From positions 6,885,501 through 6,949,500 of the forward strand of contig NZ_CP134706.1 in NCBI RefSeq assembly GCF_038246755.1: DNA of 64,000 nt, given 5' to 3'. Below, piece after piece: positions 33,330 through 40,880 of the stretch (its first letter is position 1; every line of letters begins with the position of its first letter). Below the pieces are notes generated by a model that was not told the origin of the DNA, searched no databases, and saw only the letters and a program-made list of their open reading frames with translations. The position numbers were made by a program, and so were the translations under genes. The DNA is from Micromonospora sp. FIMYZ51. GTDB taxonomy: Bacteria; Actinomycetota; Actinomycetes; Mycobacteriales; Micromonosporaceae.

Positions 33330-34520
33330 TCAGAGCCAGTCGTTGCGGCGGAACCAGCGGTACAGGGTCAGGGAGATGGTGAGCATCAGGGCCAGGACCA
33401 CGGGGTAGCCGTAGGTGACCTTGAGTTCGGGCATGAAATCGAAGTTCATCCCGTAGATGCCGGCGATGGCGGTCCAGACGGCGGCGATGGCCGCCCAAGC
33501 GGCGATCTTGCGCATGTCGTTGTTCTGGTCGACAGTCACCTGAGCCAGCCGCGCCTGGAGAATCGAGTTCAGCAGGTCGTCGTACGAGTTGACCTGCTCC
33601 ACGGTGCGGCTGAGGTGGTCCTGCACGTCGCGGAAGTAGCGGCGTACCTCCTTGGGCACCTCCCGGGTCAGCTGGGTGGCCAGCGTGAGCAGCGGGCGCT
33701 GCAACGGCATCACCGCCCGCCTGAACTCGACCAACTCCCGCTTCATCTGGTAGATCCGCTGGATCCGGCCGCTGGACTGGCGGTCGAAGACCTCCGCCTC
33801 CAGCACGTCCATGTCGTCCTCAAGCCGGTCGGCGACCTCCAGGTAGAGGTCGACCACCCGGTCGGTGATCGCGTACGCCACCGCCCAGGGGCCGTGCAGC
33901 AACAACTCCCGTCGAGCCTCCAGTTCCTCGCGGACCGGGGCGAGCCGACAGGCGTCTCCGTGCCGGACGCTGATCAGGAACTGCGGGCCGATGAAGAGCA
34001 TCACCTGCCCGGTCTCCACCACGTCGGAGTTCTCGGTCAGCTCGTCGTGCTCGCAGTACCGGGCGGTCCGCAACACCAGGAAGCTGACCTCACCGAAGCG
34101 CTCCAACTTGGGCCGCTGCTGGGCCTTGACCGCATCCTCGACGGCCAGTTCGTGCAGCCCGTAGGTCGCGGCGATCTCGCTCATCTCGGTCAGGTCCGGC
34201 TCGTGCAGCCCGAGCCAGACGAAGCCGGTCTCGGCACGGCGGGCCTCGGCCAGCGCCTCGGCGTAGTCCCAGTCGCCGGACTGCCGCCGGCCGTCGAGGT
34301 AGAGCGCGCAGTCGACAATGGCGCTGCGCCGGGGACCGGCCGGATGCTCCGCCGGTGGGGAGCCGTCAGGGTTGAGCCGGCGGGTCACCGCCCGTACCGG
34401 TGACCAGTTGCGGGGTCGCAGGGCGCGGCCACTCTCCGGGGTCCCGGCCGGACCGCCGGTGGGGGTGGCCCGGTGATCGCTGGTGGAGGTGACCCGTCCC
34501 CGCTGGATCCGATCCGCCAT
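33330..34520 (-). CDS. corA: CorA-family Mg2+/Co2+ transporter
   Basis: The 396-residue protein has a long cytoplasmic domain with helical, charged segments and two C-terminal membrane helices. The CorA signature YGMNFDFMPEL lies in the loop after the first helix. The N-terminal ~65 residues (Thr/Arg/Pro-rich) are longer than in the E. coli protein. The ATG at 34520 follows GAGAGGGGGC; a further upstream ATG would add 56 unlikely residues. CorA pentamers carry Mg2+ into the cell. The 3' end abuts the G-rich repeat at 33262-33330. Confidence 0.94.
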   Translation of the reverse strand: MADRIQRGRVTSTSDHRATPTGGPAGTPESGRALRPRNWSPVRAVTRRLNPDGSPPAEHPAGPRRSAIVDCALYLDGRRQSGDWDYAEALAEARRAETGFVWLGLHEPDLTEMSEIAATYGLHELAVEDAVKAQQRPKLERFGEVSFLVLRTARYCEHDELTENSDVVETGQVMLFIGPQFLISVRHGDACRLAPVREELEARRELLLHGPWAVAYAITDRVVDLYLEVADRLEDDMDVLEAEVFDRQSSGRIQRIYQMKRELVEFRRAVMPLQRPLLTLATQLTREVPKEVRRYFRDVQDHLSRTVEQVNSYDDLLNSILQARLAQVTVDQNNDMRKIAAWAAIAAVWTAIAGIYGMNFDFMPELKVTYGYPVVLALMLTISLTLYRWFRRNDWL

Positions 34521-34865
34521 CCCGCCCCCTCTCGCGCCCGGCTGCGGCTTGCAGGTTACGCCGCCGGGCCGATCATCGAGACAGCCGGCGGAGTACGAGG
34601 GGTGGCGCCGGACGGACCGGACCGCGTCGGGGGGTGAGGGGCGATCCGGTCCGCCCGGCGCCATGGGGGCGGGGGGTTGTGCTGGCACGCCACACCAGCG
34701 TGCGGTGCGGCCGGGCCGCGCCGGAAGGGAACCGTGGCGAGCAGAGCCGACGGATCAGCCAGTACGCGTGGTGAATGACGCTCGCAGCATTGTGAGCCGC
34801 CAGCGGCGTCAACGGGAGCCCCGAGGCGAGCCAGATTCAGTTTCTGTCGGAAATCTGACAGAAAC
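34521..34865. other. Intergenic stretch upstream of corA
   Basis: These 345 bases hold no convincing gene. They hold the corA promoter region (minus strand) and, at the left end of the aminotransferase gene, a stem-loop described separately. The sequence is GC-rich without repeats. Confidence 0.5.
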
Positions 34866-34866
34866 T
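34839..34866 (-). terminator. Stem-loop at the aminotransferase stop
   Basis: AGTTTCTGTC (34839-34848) pairs perfectly with GACAGAAACT (34857-34866) around an 8-base loop, immediately after the stop codon of the minus-strand aminotransferase gene. The stem is unusually AT-rich for this genome and no long U-tract follows. Terminator is the simplest reading. Confidence 0.55.
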
Positions 34867-35960
34867 CAGCCTCGGACCGCCGCCATCGCCTCCGCCAGCC
34901 GCCGTACGCCCTCGTCGATCCGATCGGCGGTCACCGCCGAATAGGCCAGCCGGAGCGCGTGCCGCCCGCCGTCGATGACGAAGTCACTGCCCTTGACGAC
35001 CGCGACACCGCGCTCGGCCGCCGCCGGGGCCAGCTTGTCGACGTCCACGTCCTCGGGTAGCTCGACCCAGAGGAAGTAGCCACCGTCGGGCTCCACGAAC
35101 CGGGCCTCCGGGATGTGCCGGCGCAGCGACTCGGCGAGCACCCCGGCCCGCTCGCCGAGGGCCGACCGGACCGTCTCGATCGACCGCTCGATATCCCCCG
35201 AGACGCAGAACTGGTGCACGATCGCCTCGGAGACCATGCCCGGGGAGATGTAGAGGCTTGTCGCCTTCTTCGCGATGTCGGCGATCAGGTCCGCCGGACC
35301 CACCAGGTAGCCCACCCGGACCCCGGGGCAGACCGTCTTGGTGAAGCTGGAGGCGTGCACCACGACGTTGCGGGTGTCCATCGACAGCATCGACGGCAGC
35401 GGCTCGCCACGGAACCGGATGTCGGCGTACGGGTCGTCCTCGAAGATCGTGAAGCCGTACTCGGCGGCGAGGTCGAGCAGCTCGCGCCGCTTGTTCAGGG
35501 AGAGCGTGACGCCCGCCGGGTTCTGGTAGTTCGGAATGATGTGCGCCAGCCGGGGGCGTACCCCCGCCTCCAGCAGCTTGCGCAGCTCGACCGTGTCCAG
35601 ACCGTCCGGCTCGATGGTCACCCCGTGCAGCTCGGCACCGGCCCGCTGAAGGTTGAGCAGCGTGCGGTCGTAGGTCGGCCGCTCGACCACCACCGCGTCG
35701 CCGGCCCGGACCAGGTGGTCGAAGAGGAAGGCGTCGGCCTGCAACGATCCGTTGGTGATCAACACCTGGTCCGCCTCGACCCCGTGCTTCTCGGCGATCC
35801 ACCTACGCAGCGGAAGATAACCGACGGAGGTGCCGTACGCGGTCACTCCGGCAGGGTCGGCATCGAAGGCGCGGACGGCGGCGGCCTTGAGTCCCTCGAC
35901 ATCGACAATGTCCAGCGAGGGGGCGCCACGGGCGAAGGAGATCAGCTGCTCGGCGGTCAT
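34866..35960 (-). CDS. PLP-dependent aminotransferase (class I/II, 2-aminoadipate/MocR-core type)
   Basis: The 364-residue protein is a fold-type I aminotransferase. TNGSLQADAFLFDHLV binds the cofactor phosphate region, IPNYQNPAGVTLS carries the Asn and Pro-x-G motif, and FEDDPYADIRF the Asp-Tyr pair. SSFTKTVCPGVRVGY provides the PLP lysine. It resembles the aminotransferase half of MocR regulators and the LysN/2-aminoadipate group, but it has no DNA-binding domain. The likely role is transamination of an aromatic or aliphatic amino acid. It is a single gene. Confidence 0.92.
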   Translation of the reverse strand: MTAEQLISFARGAPSLDIVDVEGLKAAAVRAFDADPAGVTAYGTSVGYLPLRRWIAEKHGVEADQVLITNGSLQADAFLFDHLVRAGDAVVVERPTYDRTLLNLQRAGAELHGVTIEPDGLDTVELRKLLEAGVRPRLAHIIPNYQNPAGVTLSLNKRRELLDLAAEYGFTIFEDDPYADIRFRGEPLPSMLSMDTRNVVVHASSFTKTVCPGVRVGYLVGPADLIADIAKKATSLYISPGMVSEAIVHQFCVSGDIERSIETVRSALGERAGVLAESLRRHIPEARFVEPDGGYFLWVELPEDVDVDKLAPAAAERGVAVVKGSDFVIDGGRHALRLAYSAVTADRIDEGVRRLAEAMAAVRG

Positions 35961-36086
35961 GGCTGTTCAGCGTACGGGCGTTGGTCGGGCGTACGCGGAC
36001 GGCACGGCAATGTCCGCATCCTGAGCCACCGGGTCGGGTGAACCCGACCACCGCCGGAGGCGGCCCGGACGGGTCCGGCTGTGCGG

Positions 36087-36250
36087 CAGATCAGGCCGAA
36101 AGGCGGAGCGGCTCCGGTTGCGGCGCCCGGGACAGGCCGGCAGATCAGGCCGAAAGGCCGAGCGGCTCCGGTTGCGGCTCCCGCGACAGGCCGGCCAGAT
36201 CAGGCCGAAAGGCTCAGCGGTTCCGGTTGCGGCGCCCGGGACAGGCCGGC
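36087..36250. repeat. Tandem repeat (3 x ~54-56 bp) spanning a gene 3' end
   Basis: Near-identical units starting CAGATCAGGCCGAAAGG begin at 36087, 36141 and 36197. The third (right) unit encodes the C-terminus and stop of the minus-strand SnoaL gene; the other two lie beyond the stop. Confidence 0.9.
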
Positions 36251-36658
36251 CACCTGAAGGCCGAGCAACGCGATCAGCTGCCCCCAGTCGAAGTAGGACC
36301 GCCACGCCGCGATCCGGCCCCGGCGCACCCGGACCACGTCCACCACCTCCCAGGAAACGCTGCGTCCGGTGGGGGCGACGGTGCCGAACGGGGTGTGCAG
36401 CACGCCGGTGTGGGTGCCGGTGAGGCGCTGCTCGACGGCGGCCCCGCCGGCCGTGCGTACCGCGCCGAGCGGGTCGACCCGCAGGTCGGGAAAGGCACCC
36501 GTCCAGGTACGCAGCAGGGCCGGCAACTCGGCCGGACGCACCGTCACGCCGGGCATGGCGTACTCGGCGTCGGCGGCGTACAGCTCGGGCAGCCGGGCCA
36601 CGTCCCGCCGCAGGAGCATCGTGTACTGCTGCTCGATCAACCGGTCCGCGTCGCGCAT
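36200..36658 (-). CDS. SnoaL-like / NTF2-fold protein
   Basis: The 152-residue protein has the cone-shaped NTF2 fold pattern. MRDADRLIEQQYTMLLRRDVARLPELYAADAEYAMPG is the first helix and strand, and FPDLRVD and the GTVAPTGRSVSWEVVDVVRVRRGRIAAWRSYFDW block form the following strands. Ester cyclases (SnoaL) and many unknown binding proteins share this fold; the specific role cannot be called. The ATG at 36658 has GGGGAGG six bases ahead. Its last ~17 residues (SRAPQPEPLSLSA) come from a tandem repeat unit, so the native C-terminus may have been altered. Confidence 0.8.
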   Translation of the reverse strand: MRDADRLIEQQYTMLLRRDVARLPELYAADAEYAMPGVTVRPAELPALLRTWTGAFPDLRVDPLGAVRTAGGAAVEQRLTGTHTGVLHTPFGTVAPTGRSVSWEVVDVVRVRRGRIAAWRSYFDWGQLIALLGLQVAGLSRAPQPEPLSLSA

Positions 36659-36775
36659 GGTGGCCTCCCCACGGGCACGGTCGGCCGTACCCGTACCGCA
36701 TCCCTTACCCCCGGCACCGGCGCCGCACACCGACCGACGTCGGCGAGGCTGGTACGCGGCGGCTACTGTTTCGAG

Positions 36776-37225
36776 GTGCCCATCGAGCCGCTGCGCTGCG
36801 CCGGAGCGCTGATCGTCGACCCCGAGGGACGCCTCTTCTTCCAACGCCGCTCCCCGCACCGACGCCTCTTCCCCAACTGCTGGGACATCGTCGGCGGGCA
36901 CCTCGAACCGGGCGAGACCGTCGAGGCAGCCCTGCGCCGCGAGGTCACCGAGGAGACCGGTTGGCGGGTGTCGGAGATCCTCGGCCAGGTCGGCGAGTAT
37001 CACTACGTCGGCGATGACGGCCTGGCCCGGATCGAGAGCGACTGGCTGGTCCGGGTCGACGGTGACCTGGCCACCCCGATGCTGGAGGCGGAGAAGCACA
37101 CCGAGTACCGCTGGCTCGGCCACGGCGACCTCGACCTGCTCGACGAGCACCGCGACGTCAACGACGGCCTGATCCGGCGGATCGCCGAGCGGGCCTTCAC
37201 CATGCTGGGGTCGACCGGTTCGTGA
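36776..37225 (+). CDS. NUDIX hydrolase
   Basis: The 149-residue protein has a complete Nudix box (GX5EX7REUXEEXGU; GGHLEPGETVEAALRREV followed by TEETGW, ~41-64) that binds Mg2+ and cuts nucleoside diphosphate-X bonds. RLFFQRRSPHRRLFPNCWD precedes it and is typical of isopentenyl-diphosphate-isomerase-like and NUDT-type proteins. The GTG at 36776 has only a weak ribosome site; an upstream extension is not supported. Its stop overlaps the start of the next gene by four bases (GTGA), so the two are translated together. Confidence 0.88.
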   Translation: MPIEPLRCAGALIVDPEGRLFFQRRSPHRRLFPNCWDIVGGHLEPGETVEAALRREVTEETGWRVSEILGQVGEYHYVGDDGLARIESDWLVRVDGDLATPMLEAEKHTEYRWLGHGDLDLLDEHRDVNDGLIRRIAERAFTMLGSTGS

Positions 37226-38013
37226 GCGACACCGTCGGGCTCCCTCCGCACCGGCACGCCGCGCTCGTCGCGCCCGCCGTCGACCGGGTGTTCATCGCGG
37301 CCATGCAGGCCGGCCGGGACGGCGGTGGGGCCGAACTCAGTCAACGGTACGGCGGCCCGAGCGCCACCGGTCTCCTGGTGGAACTGCGCACCCGGCTGGC
37401 CGTACCGGGTGGCACCGTCGACGGTCCCGGCTTCACCGCCGTCACCCGCTACCGCGATCCGGTCGCCTGCCGGCGGACCGTGGACCGGCATGTCGCGTAC
37501 GGCATGCTCCATCGCGCGTCGGACGGCGCGCTTACCGCGACCGAACGCGGCCTGGCCTTCCTGGCCGAGCTGTACCAGGTGCACGCCGAGGTGACCGAGG
37601 AACTCTGGGCCGGACACGACGAGCGGGTGCTCCGGCTGGCGGCGATGACCGGCCGGCTGCTGGCCGCCGCGTTCACCGGCGAGCCGATCGGCGAGGGCGT
37701 TCCGGACGACCCGGCCGAGGCCGGCGGCAGCGCCTTCACCGCACTCGCTCCCCCGCACGAGCCGGACGGCACCCCGGCCGGTGTGCTGCTGCTCAACCGG
37801 CTCGGCGCGCTGCGGTACCACCGGGCCGACGCGCACGCCGCAGCCTGGGCCGCCGCCGGGCACACCCCGCGCACCATCGCCGAGCTGCCCGACGGACCGC
37901 AACGGCGGGCCATCGAGGCGGAGACCGACCGCCGGGCCGCCGGCCCGTACGCGACGCTGACCGCCCCGGAGCGCCTGGACCTGCTCGCCGACCTGGCCGC
38001 ACTCCCCGGCTGA
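37222..38013 (+). CDS. Hypothetical helical protein (SCO6745-like), winged-helix type
   Basis: The 263-residue all-helical protein starts inside the NUDIX stop. A DNA-binding-like segment runs through TVDRHVAYGMLHRASDGALTATERG (~90-114; helix-turn-helix plus wing). RLGALRYHRADAHAAAWAAAGHT (~192-214) is the most conserved-looking part and resembles actinobacterial SCO6745-type proteins, which is a recollection of pattern and not a search result. No signal peptide or membrane helix. The role is unknown; the coupled start suggests it works with the NUDIX enzyme. Confidence 0.7.
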   Translation: MSDTVGLPPHRHAALVAPAVDRVFIAAMQAGRDGGGAELSQRYGGPSATGLLVELRTRLAVPGGTVDGPGFTAVTRYRDPVACRRTVDRHVAYGMLHRASDGALTATERGLAFLAELYQVHAEVTEELWAGHDERVLRLAAMTGRLLAAAFTGEPIGEGVPDDPAEAGGSAFTALAPPHEPDGTPAGVLLLNRLGALRYHRADAHAAAWAAAGHTPRTIAELPDGPQRRAIEAETDRRAAGPYATLTAPERLDLLADLAALPG

Positions 38014-38034
38014 GGGCCGCAGGGGACCGACGGC

Positions 38035-38150
38035 GGCCACGCCGGACCACGCCGGCCACGCCGGCCACGCCGGGTTACGCCGGGTTACGCCGGCCACGCC
38101 GGGTTACGCCGGGTTACGCCGGGCCACGCCGGGCCACGTCGGCCATGCGG
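38035..38150. repeat. 9/10-bp tandem repeat
   Basis: About eleven units of CCGGCCACG (9 bp) and CCGGGTTACG (10 bp) alternate irregularly between the upstream hypothetical gene and the nucleotidyltransferase. The repeat is not coding in any likely frame. It lies in the probable promoter region of the following operon. Confidence 0.85.
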
Positions 38151-38202
38151 CCACGGCGCTGACCGGCGACGGGCGCGGCACGGGCGGCGCTATCCTCCTT
38201 CG

Positions 38203-38967
38203 GTGACTGCCCCGAGAACAGGAACCGATGTCAGCATGGTCGGAATGGTGCTGGCGGCGGGAGCCGGCCGCCGGCTGCGCCCGTACACCGACACCCTGCC
38301 CAAGGCGCTGGTGCCGGTGGATGGTGAGACCACCATCCTCGACATCGCGCTGCGCAACCTTGCCGAGGTAGGGCTCACCGACGTGGTGGTCGTGGTCGGC
38401 TACGCGGCGGACGCCGTCCGCGAGCGCCAGGCCGACCTGGAGCGCCGGTACGGCGTCACGCTCACCCTCGTGCACAACGACAAGGCCGAGGAGTGGAACA
38501 ACGCGTACTCGCTCTGGCTGGCCCGCGACTGGTTCGCCCGGGGGGTGCTGCTGGTGAACGGCGACACCGTGCACCCGGTGAGCGTGGAGAAGACCCTGCT
38601 GGCCGAGCGCGGTCCCGGCGTACTGCTGGCGATCGACACCATCAAGCCGCTGGCCGAGGAGGAGATGAAGACCACCTTCGACGCCGCCGGCCAGCTCACC
38701 CGGATCACCAAGCTGATGGACCCGGGCGAGGCGTACGGCGAGTACATCGGCGCGACGCTTATCGAGCCGCACGTGGCCGACGCCCTCGCCGACGCGCTGG
38801 AGGCGACCTGGCGGCGCGACCCGAACCTGTACTACGAGGACGGCTACCAGGAGTTCGCCGACCGGGGTGGCGAGGTGCGGCCCGCGCCGATCGGCGACGT
38901 CGCCTGGGTGGAGGTCGACAACCACGACGACCTGACCCGGGCGCGGGAGATCGCATGCCGCTACTAG
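38203..38967 (+). CDS. Nucleotidyltransferase (CTP:alcohol-phosphate cytidylyltransferase-like)
   Basis: The 254-residue protein is a GT-A-type sugar-phosphate nucleotidyltransferase. VLAAGAGRRLRPYT...PKAL (~16-36) is the nucleotide-binding motif, LVNGDT (~116-121) the metal-binding Asp, and WVEVDNHDDL the C-terminal signature of LicC-type cytidylyltransferases and inositol-1-phosphate cytidylyltransferases. It would join CMP to an alcohol phosphate. A GTG at 38203 is used; an ATG at 38236 is a good alternative because homologues begin just before the VLAAG strand. It is the first gene of a three-gene operon with overlapping ends. Confidence 0.88.
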   Translation: MTAPRTGTDVSMVGMVLAAGAGRRLRPYTDTLPKALVPVDGETTILDIALRNLAEVGLTDVVVVVGYAADAVRERQADLERRYGVTLTLVHNDKAEEWNNAYSLWLARDWFARGVLLVNGDTVHPVSVEKTLLAERGPGVLLAIDTIKPLAEEEMKTTFDAAGQLTRITKLMDPGEAYGEYIGATLIEPHVADALADALEATWRRDPNLYYEDGYQEFADRGGEVRPAPIGDVAWVEVDNHDDLTRAREIACRY

Positions 38968-40022
38968 CCCGTACCGTCACCACGCCACTTTCCATCGAGG
39001 TCCGCCGGGGTGCGGTCGCCAACCTCGGTGCGCTGCTGGCCGACCGGAGGATCTCCGGCGGCGGCGACGTGGCGGTGGTGGTCGGCCCGGGACAGGGCGA
39101 GAAGATCGTCGAGTTGTGCCGGCCGTCCCTCGGGTCGGCCGACGTGTTCACCGTCGCCGGGGGCACCATCGACGCCGCGAACGAACTGGGTGACCGGCTA
39201 CGCCGCCGCCCGTACGACGCGGTGGTCGGCATCGGCGGCGGCAAGACCATCGACACCACCAAGTACGCCGCCACCCGGTACGGCATCCCGATGGTGACCG
39301 TGGCGACCAGCCTCGCCAACGACGGCATCGCCTCGCCCACCGCCTCGCTTGACCACGAGGGCGGCAAGGGCTCCTACGGGGTGCAGATCCCGATCGCGGT
39401 CATCGTCGACCTGGACTTCGTGGAGAACGGGCCAGACCGGCAGACCCAGGCCGGCATCGGTGACGCGGTGAGCAACATCAACGCCTGCGCCGACTGGGAA
39501 CTGGCCCACGAGGTACGCGGCGAGCCGATCGACGGGCTGGCGGTCACGCTTGCGCGTACCGGTGCCGAGGCCCTGCTCAACCACCCCGGGAAGATCACCG
39601 ACGACGGTTTCCTCACCACGCTGGCCGAGGCGCTGATCCTGGGCGGCATCGCCAGTTCGGTGTGCGGATCCACCCGCCCGGTCAGCGGCGGCGACCACGA
39701 GATCTCGCACGCCATCGACCGCCTCTTCCCGGGCACCGCCTCGCACGGCGAGCAGGTCGGGCTGGGCGCGTTGTTCTGCACCTTCCTCCGGGACGACCTG
39801 GAACGCTTCGGTCAGCTCGCCCGCTGCCTGCACCGGCACGGGCTCTCCACCCGGCCCGGCGACCTCGGGCTCACCGACGAGCAGTTCGTCGAGGCGGTGG
39901 CCTTCGCGCCGAACACCCGACCGGACCGCTACACGATCCTCGAACACCTCGCGATGCCCGCTGACGACCTTCGATCCCGGCTGGGAGACTACTGTGACGC
40001 CCTCCGTGCGCACCTTGGCTGA
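38955..40022 (+). CDS. sn-Glycerol-1-phosphate dehydrogenase-like (EgsA/AraM) enzyme
   Basis: The 355-residue protein belongs to the iron/zinc alcohol dehydrogenase superfamily, G1PDH branch. It has an NAD-binding GGGKTIDT (94-101), SLANDGIASPTASL (119-132) with substrate contacts, and putative metal ligands Asp170 (GDAVSN), His248 (SGGDHEISHAID) and His264 (TASHGEQVGLG). G1PDHs reduce dihydroxyacetone phosphate to sn-glycerol-1-phosphate, the archaeal backbone stereoisomer. The ATG at 38955 lies inside the end of the upstream gene (13-bp overlap) and the stop overlaps the next gene by 29 bp, so the three proteins are surely co-made. Dehydrogenation of another polyol phosphate is an alternative. 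Confidence 0.87.
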   Translation: MPLLARTVTTPLSIEVRRGAVANLGALLADRRISGGGDVAVVVGPGQGEKIVELCRPSLGSADVFTVAGGTIDAANELGDRLRRRPYDAVVGIGGGKTIDTTKYAATRYGIPMVTVATSLANDGIASPTASLDHEGGKGSYGVQIPIAVIVDLDFVENGPDRQTQAGIGDAVSNINACADWELAHEVRGEPIDGLAVTLARTGAEALLNHPGKITDDGFLTTLAEALILGGIASSVCGSTRPVSGGDHEISHAIDRLFPGTASHGEQVGLGALFCTFLRDDLERFGQLARCLHRHGLSTRPGDLGLTDEQFVEAVAFAPNTRPDRYTILEHLAMPADDLRSRLGDYCDALRAHLG

Positions 40023-40719
40023 GCCGTCCCACCCCACGCTCGCCGACTTCCACCGGGTCAACCGGGGTGGCGGCCTGTTCAGCGAGTCGATCAGCCAGTG
40101 GATCGGTGCGGTCTTCGCGCTGGTCGCCCAGCGGCTCGGGCTACGCCCCACCGCACTGACCATCACCAACCTGGTGCTCGGCCTGGCCACCTCGGTCACC
40201 GTGGTCGCGCTCGCCGGCCCGGTCGCCGCCGGGGACGTACCGGCCTGGGTGGTCGGCCTGGCCGCCCTGCTGGGCTGGCAGATCGCGTACGCCCTGGACT
40301 GCGCCGACGGTCAGCTGGCCCGGGTCACCGGCCAGGGCAGCGCGGCCGGCGCCCGGGTCGACGTCCTCTGTGACGTGGCCGCCCAGATCGCCCTGGTCGC
40401 CGCCCTGTCCGCAGTGGCGGTGGCGCAGCGCCCGTCGACACCGGTCTGGCTGGTGGCCACCTTCGCCGGCACCTGGATGGTCAACCTGGTCACCTCGGTC
40501 ATGCAGTCCGGCCCGAACGCGGCAAGCATGGTCACCTCGACGTCCCTGCCCGTACGCCTGGTGAAGCTGGTCCGCGACTACGGCGCCGTCATCTTCGTCG
40601 CCGCCCTGGTCCTGATGTTCGCCCCCGCCCTGGCCTTCTGGCTGCTGATCGCCTTCACCATCGTCAACGGCGGCTTCCTCCTGGCCAGCATCGCCTTCTC
40701 CGCCCGCGCCTCCCTGTAA
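39994..40719 (+). CDS. CDP-alcohol phosphatidyltransferase family membrane enzyme
   Basis: The 241-residue protein has the full family motif D-G-x2-A-R-x8-G-x3-D-x3-D in DGQLARVTGQGSAAGARVDVLCD (~110-132) and about six membrane helices. Such enzymes move a phosphoalcohol from a CDP-alcohol to a second alcohol, releasing CMP. In this operon the CDP-alcohol would come from the nucleotidyltransferase, made from the product of the G1PDH-like enzyme. The GTG at 39994 has GGGAGA ahead. The stop is eight bases before the paired GGGCCCC repeat. Confidence 0.9.
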   Translation: MTPSVRTLAEPSHPTLADFHRVNRGGGLFSESISQWIGAVFALVAQRLGLRPTALTITNLVLGLATSVTVVALAGPVAAGDVPAWVVGLAALLGWQIAYALDCADGQLARVTGQGSAAGARVDVLCDVAAQIALVAALSAVAVAQRPSTPVWLVATFAGTWMVNLVTSVMQSGPNAASMVTSTSLPVRLVKLVRDYGAVIFVAALVLMFAPALAFWLLIAFTIVNGGFLLASIAFSARASL

Positions 40720-40727
40720 CCAGATGC

Positions 40728-40782
40728 AAGGAAGGGCCCCTTTTTAACGCCTCGTGCATAGCAAGGGCCCCCCATTAACACC
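40728..40782. repeat. Paired GGGCCCC/TTAAC repeat, copy 1
   Basis: Unit one is AAGGAAGGGCCCC then TTTTTAACGCCT; unit two is GCAAGGGCCCCC then CATTAACACC. The pair starts eight bases after the stop of the CDP-alcohol transferase gene. Similar pairs are at 49945-50000 and 56700-56752. Confidence 0.85.
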
Positions 40783-40819
40783 CCTCCGCGACCCGACCCC
40801 CAAGGCCCCAGATCCTCCC

Positions 40820-40880
40820 GTTGATCATGAGGTTGGCGGCAGTTTGAAGATCAACAACTGCCGCCAACCTCATGATCAAC
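40820..40880. repeat. Large perfect palindrome with GATC-type ends (C)
   Basis: The 25-nt arms 40820-40844 and 40856-40880 (begins GTTGATCATGAGGTTGGCGG) are perfect, around an 11-base loop. The right arm encodes the last residues of the GT4 gene. A GTGGGG repeat (40882-40920) follows directly. Confidence 0.9.

Noticed and set aside
36000..36775. Upstream extension of the NUDIX frame over the SnoaL gene
   Set aside because: It overlaps the oppositely oriented SnoaL gene and its tandem repeats and shows no domain.
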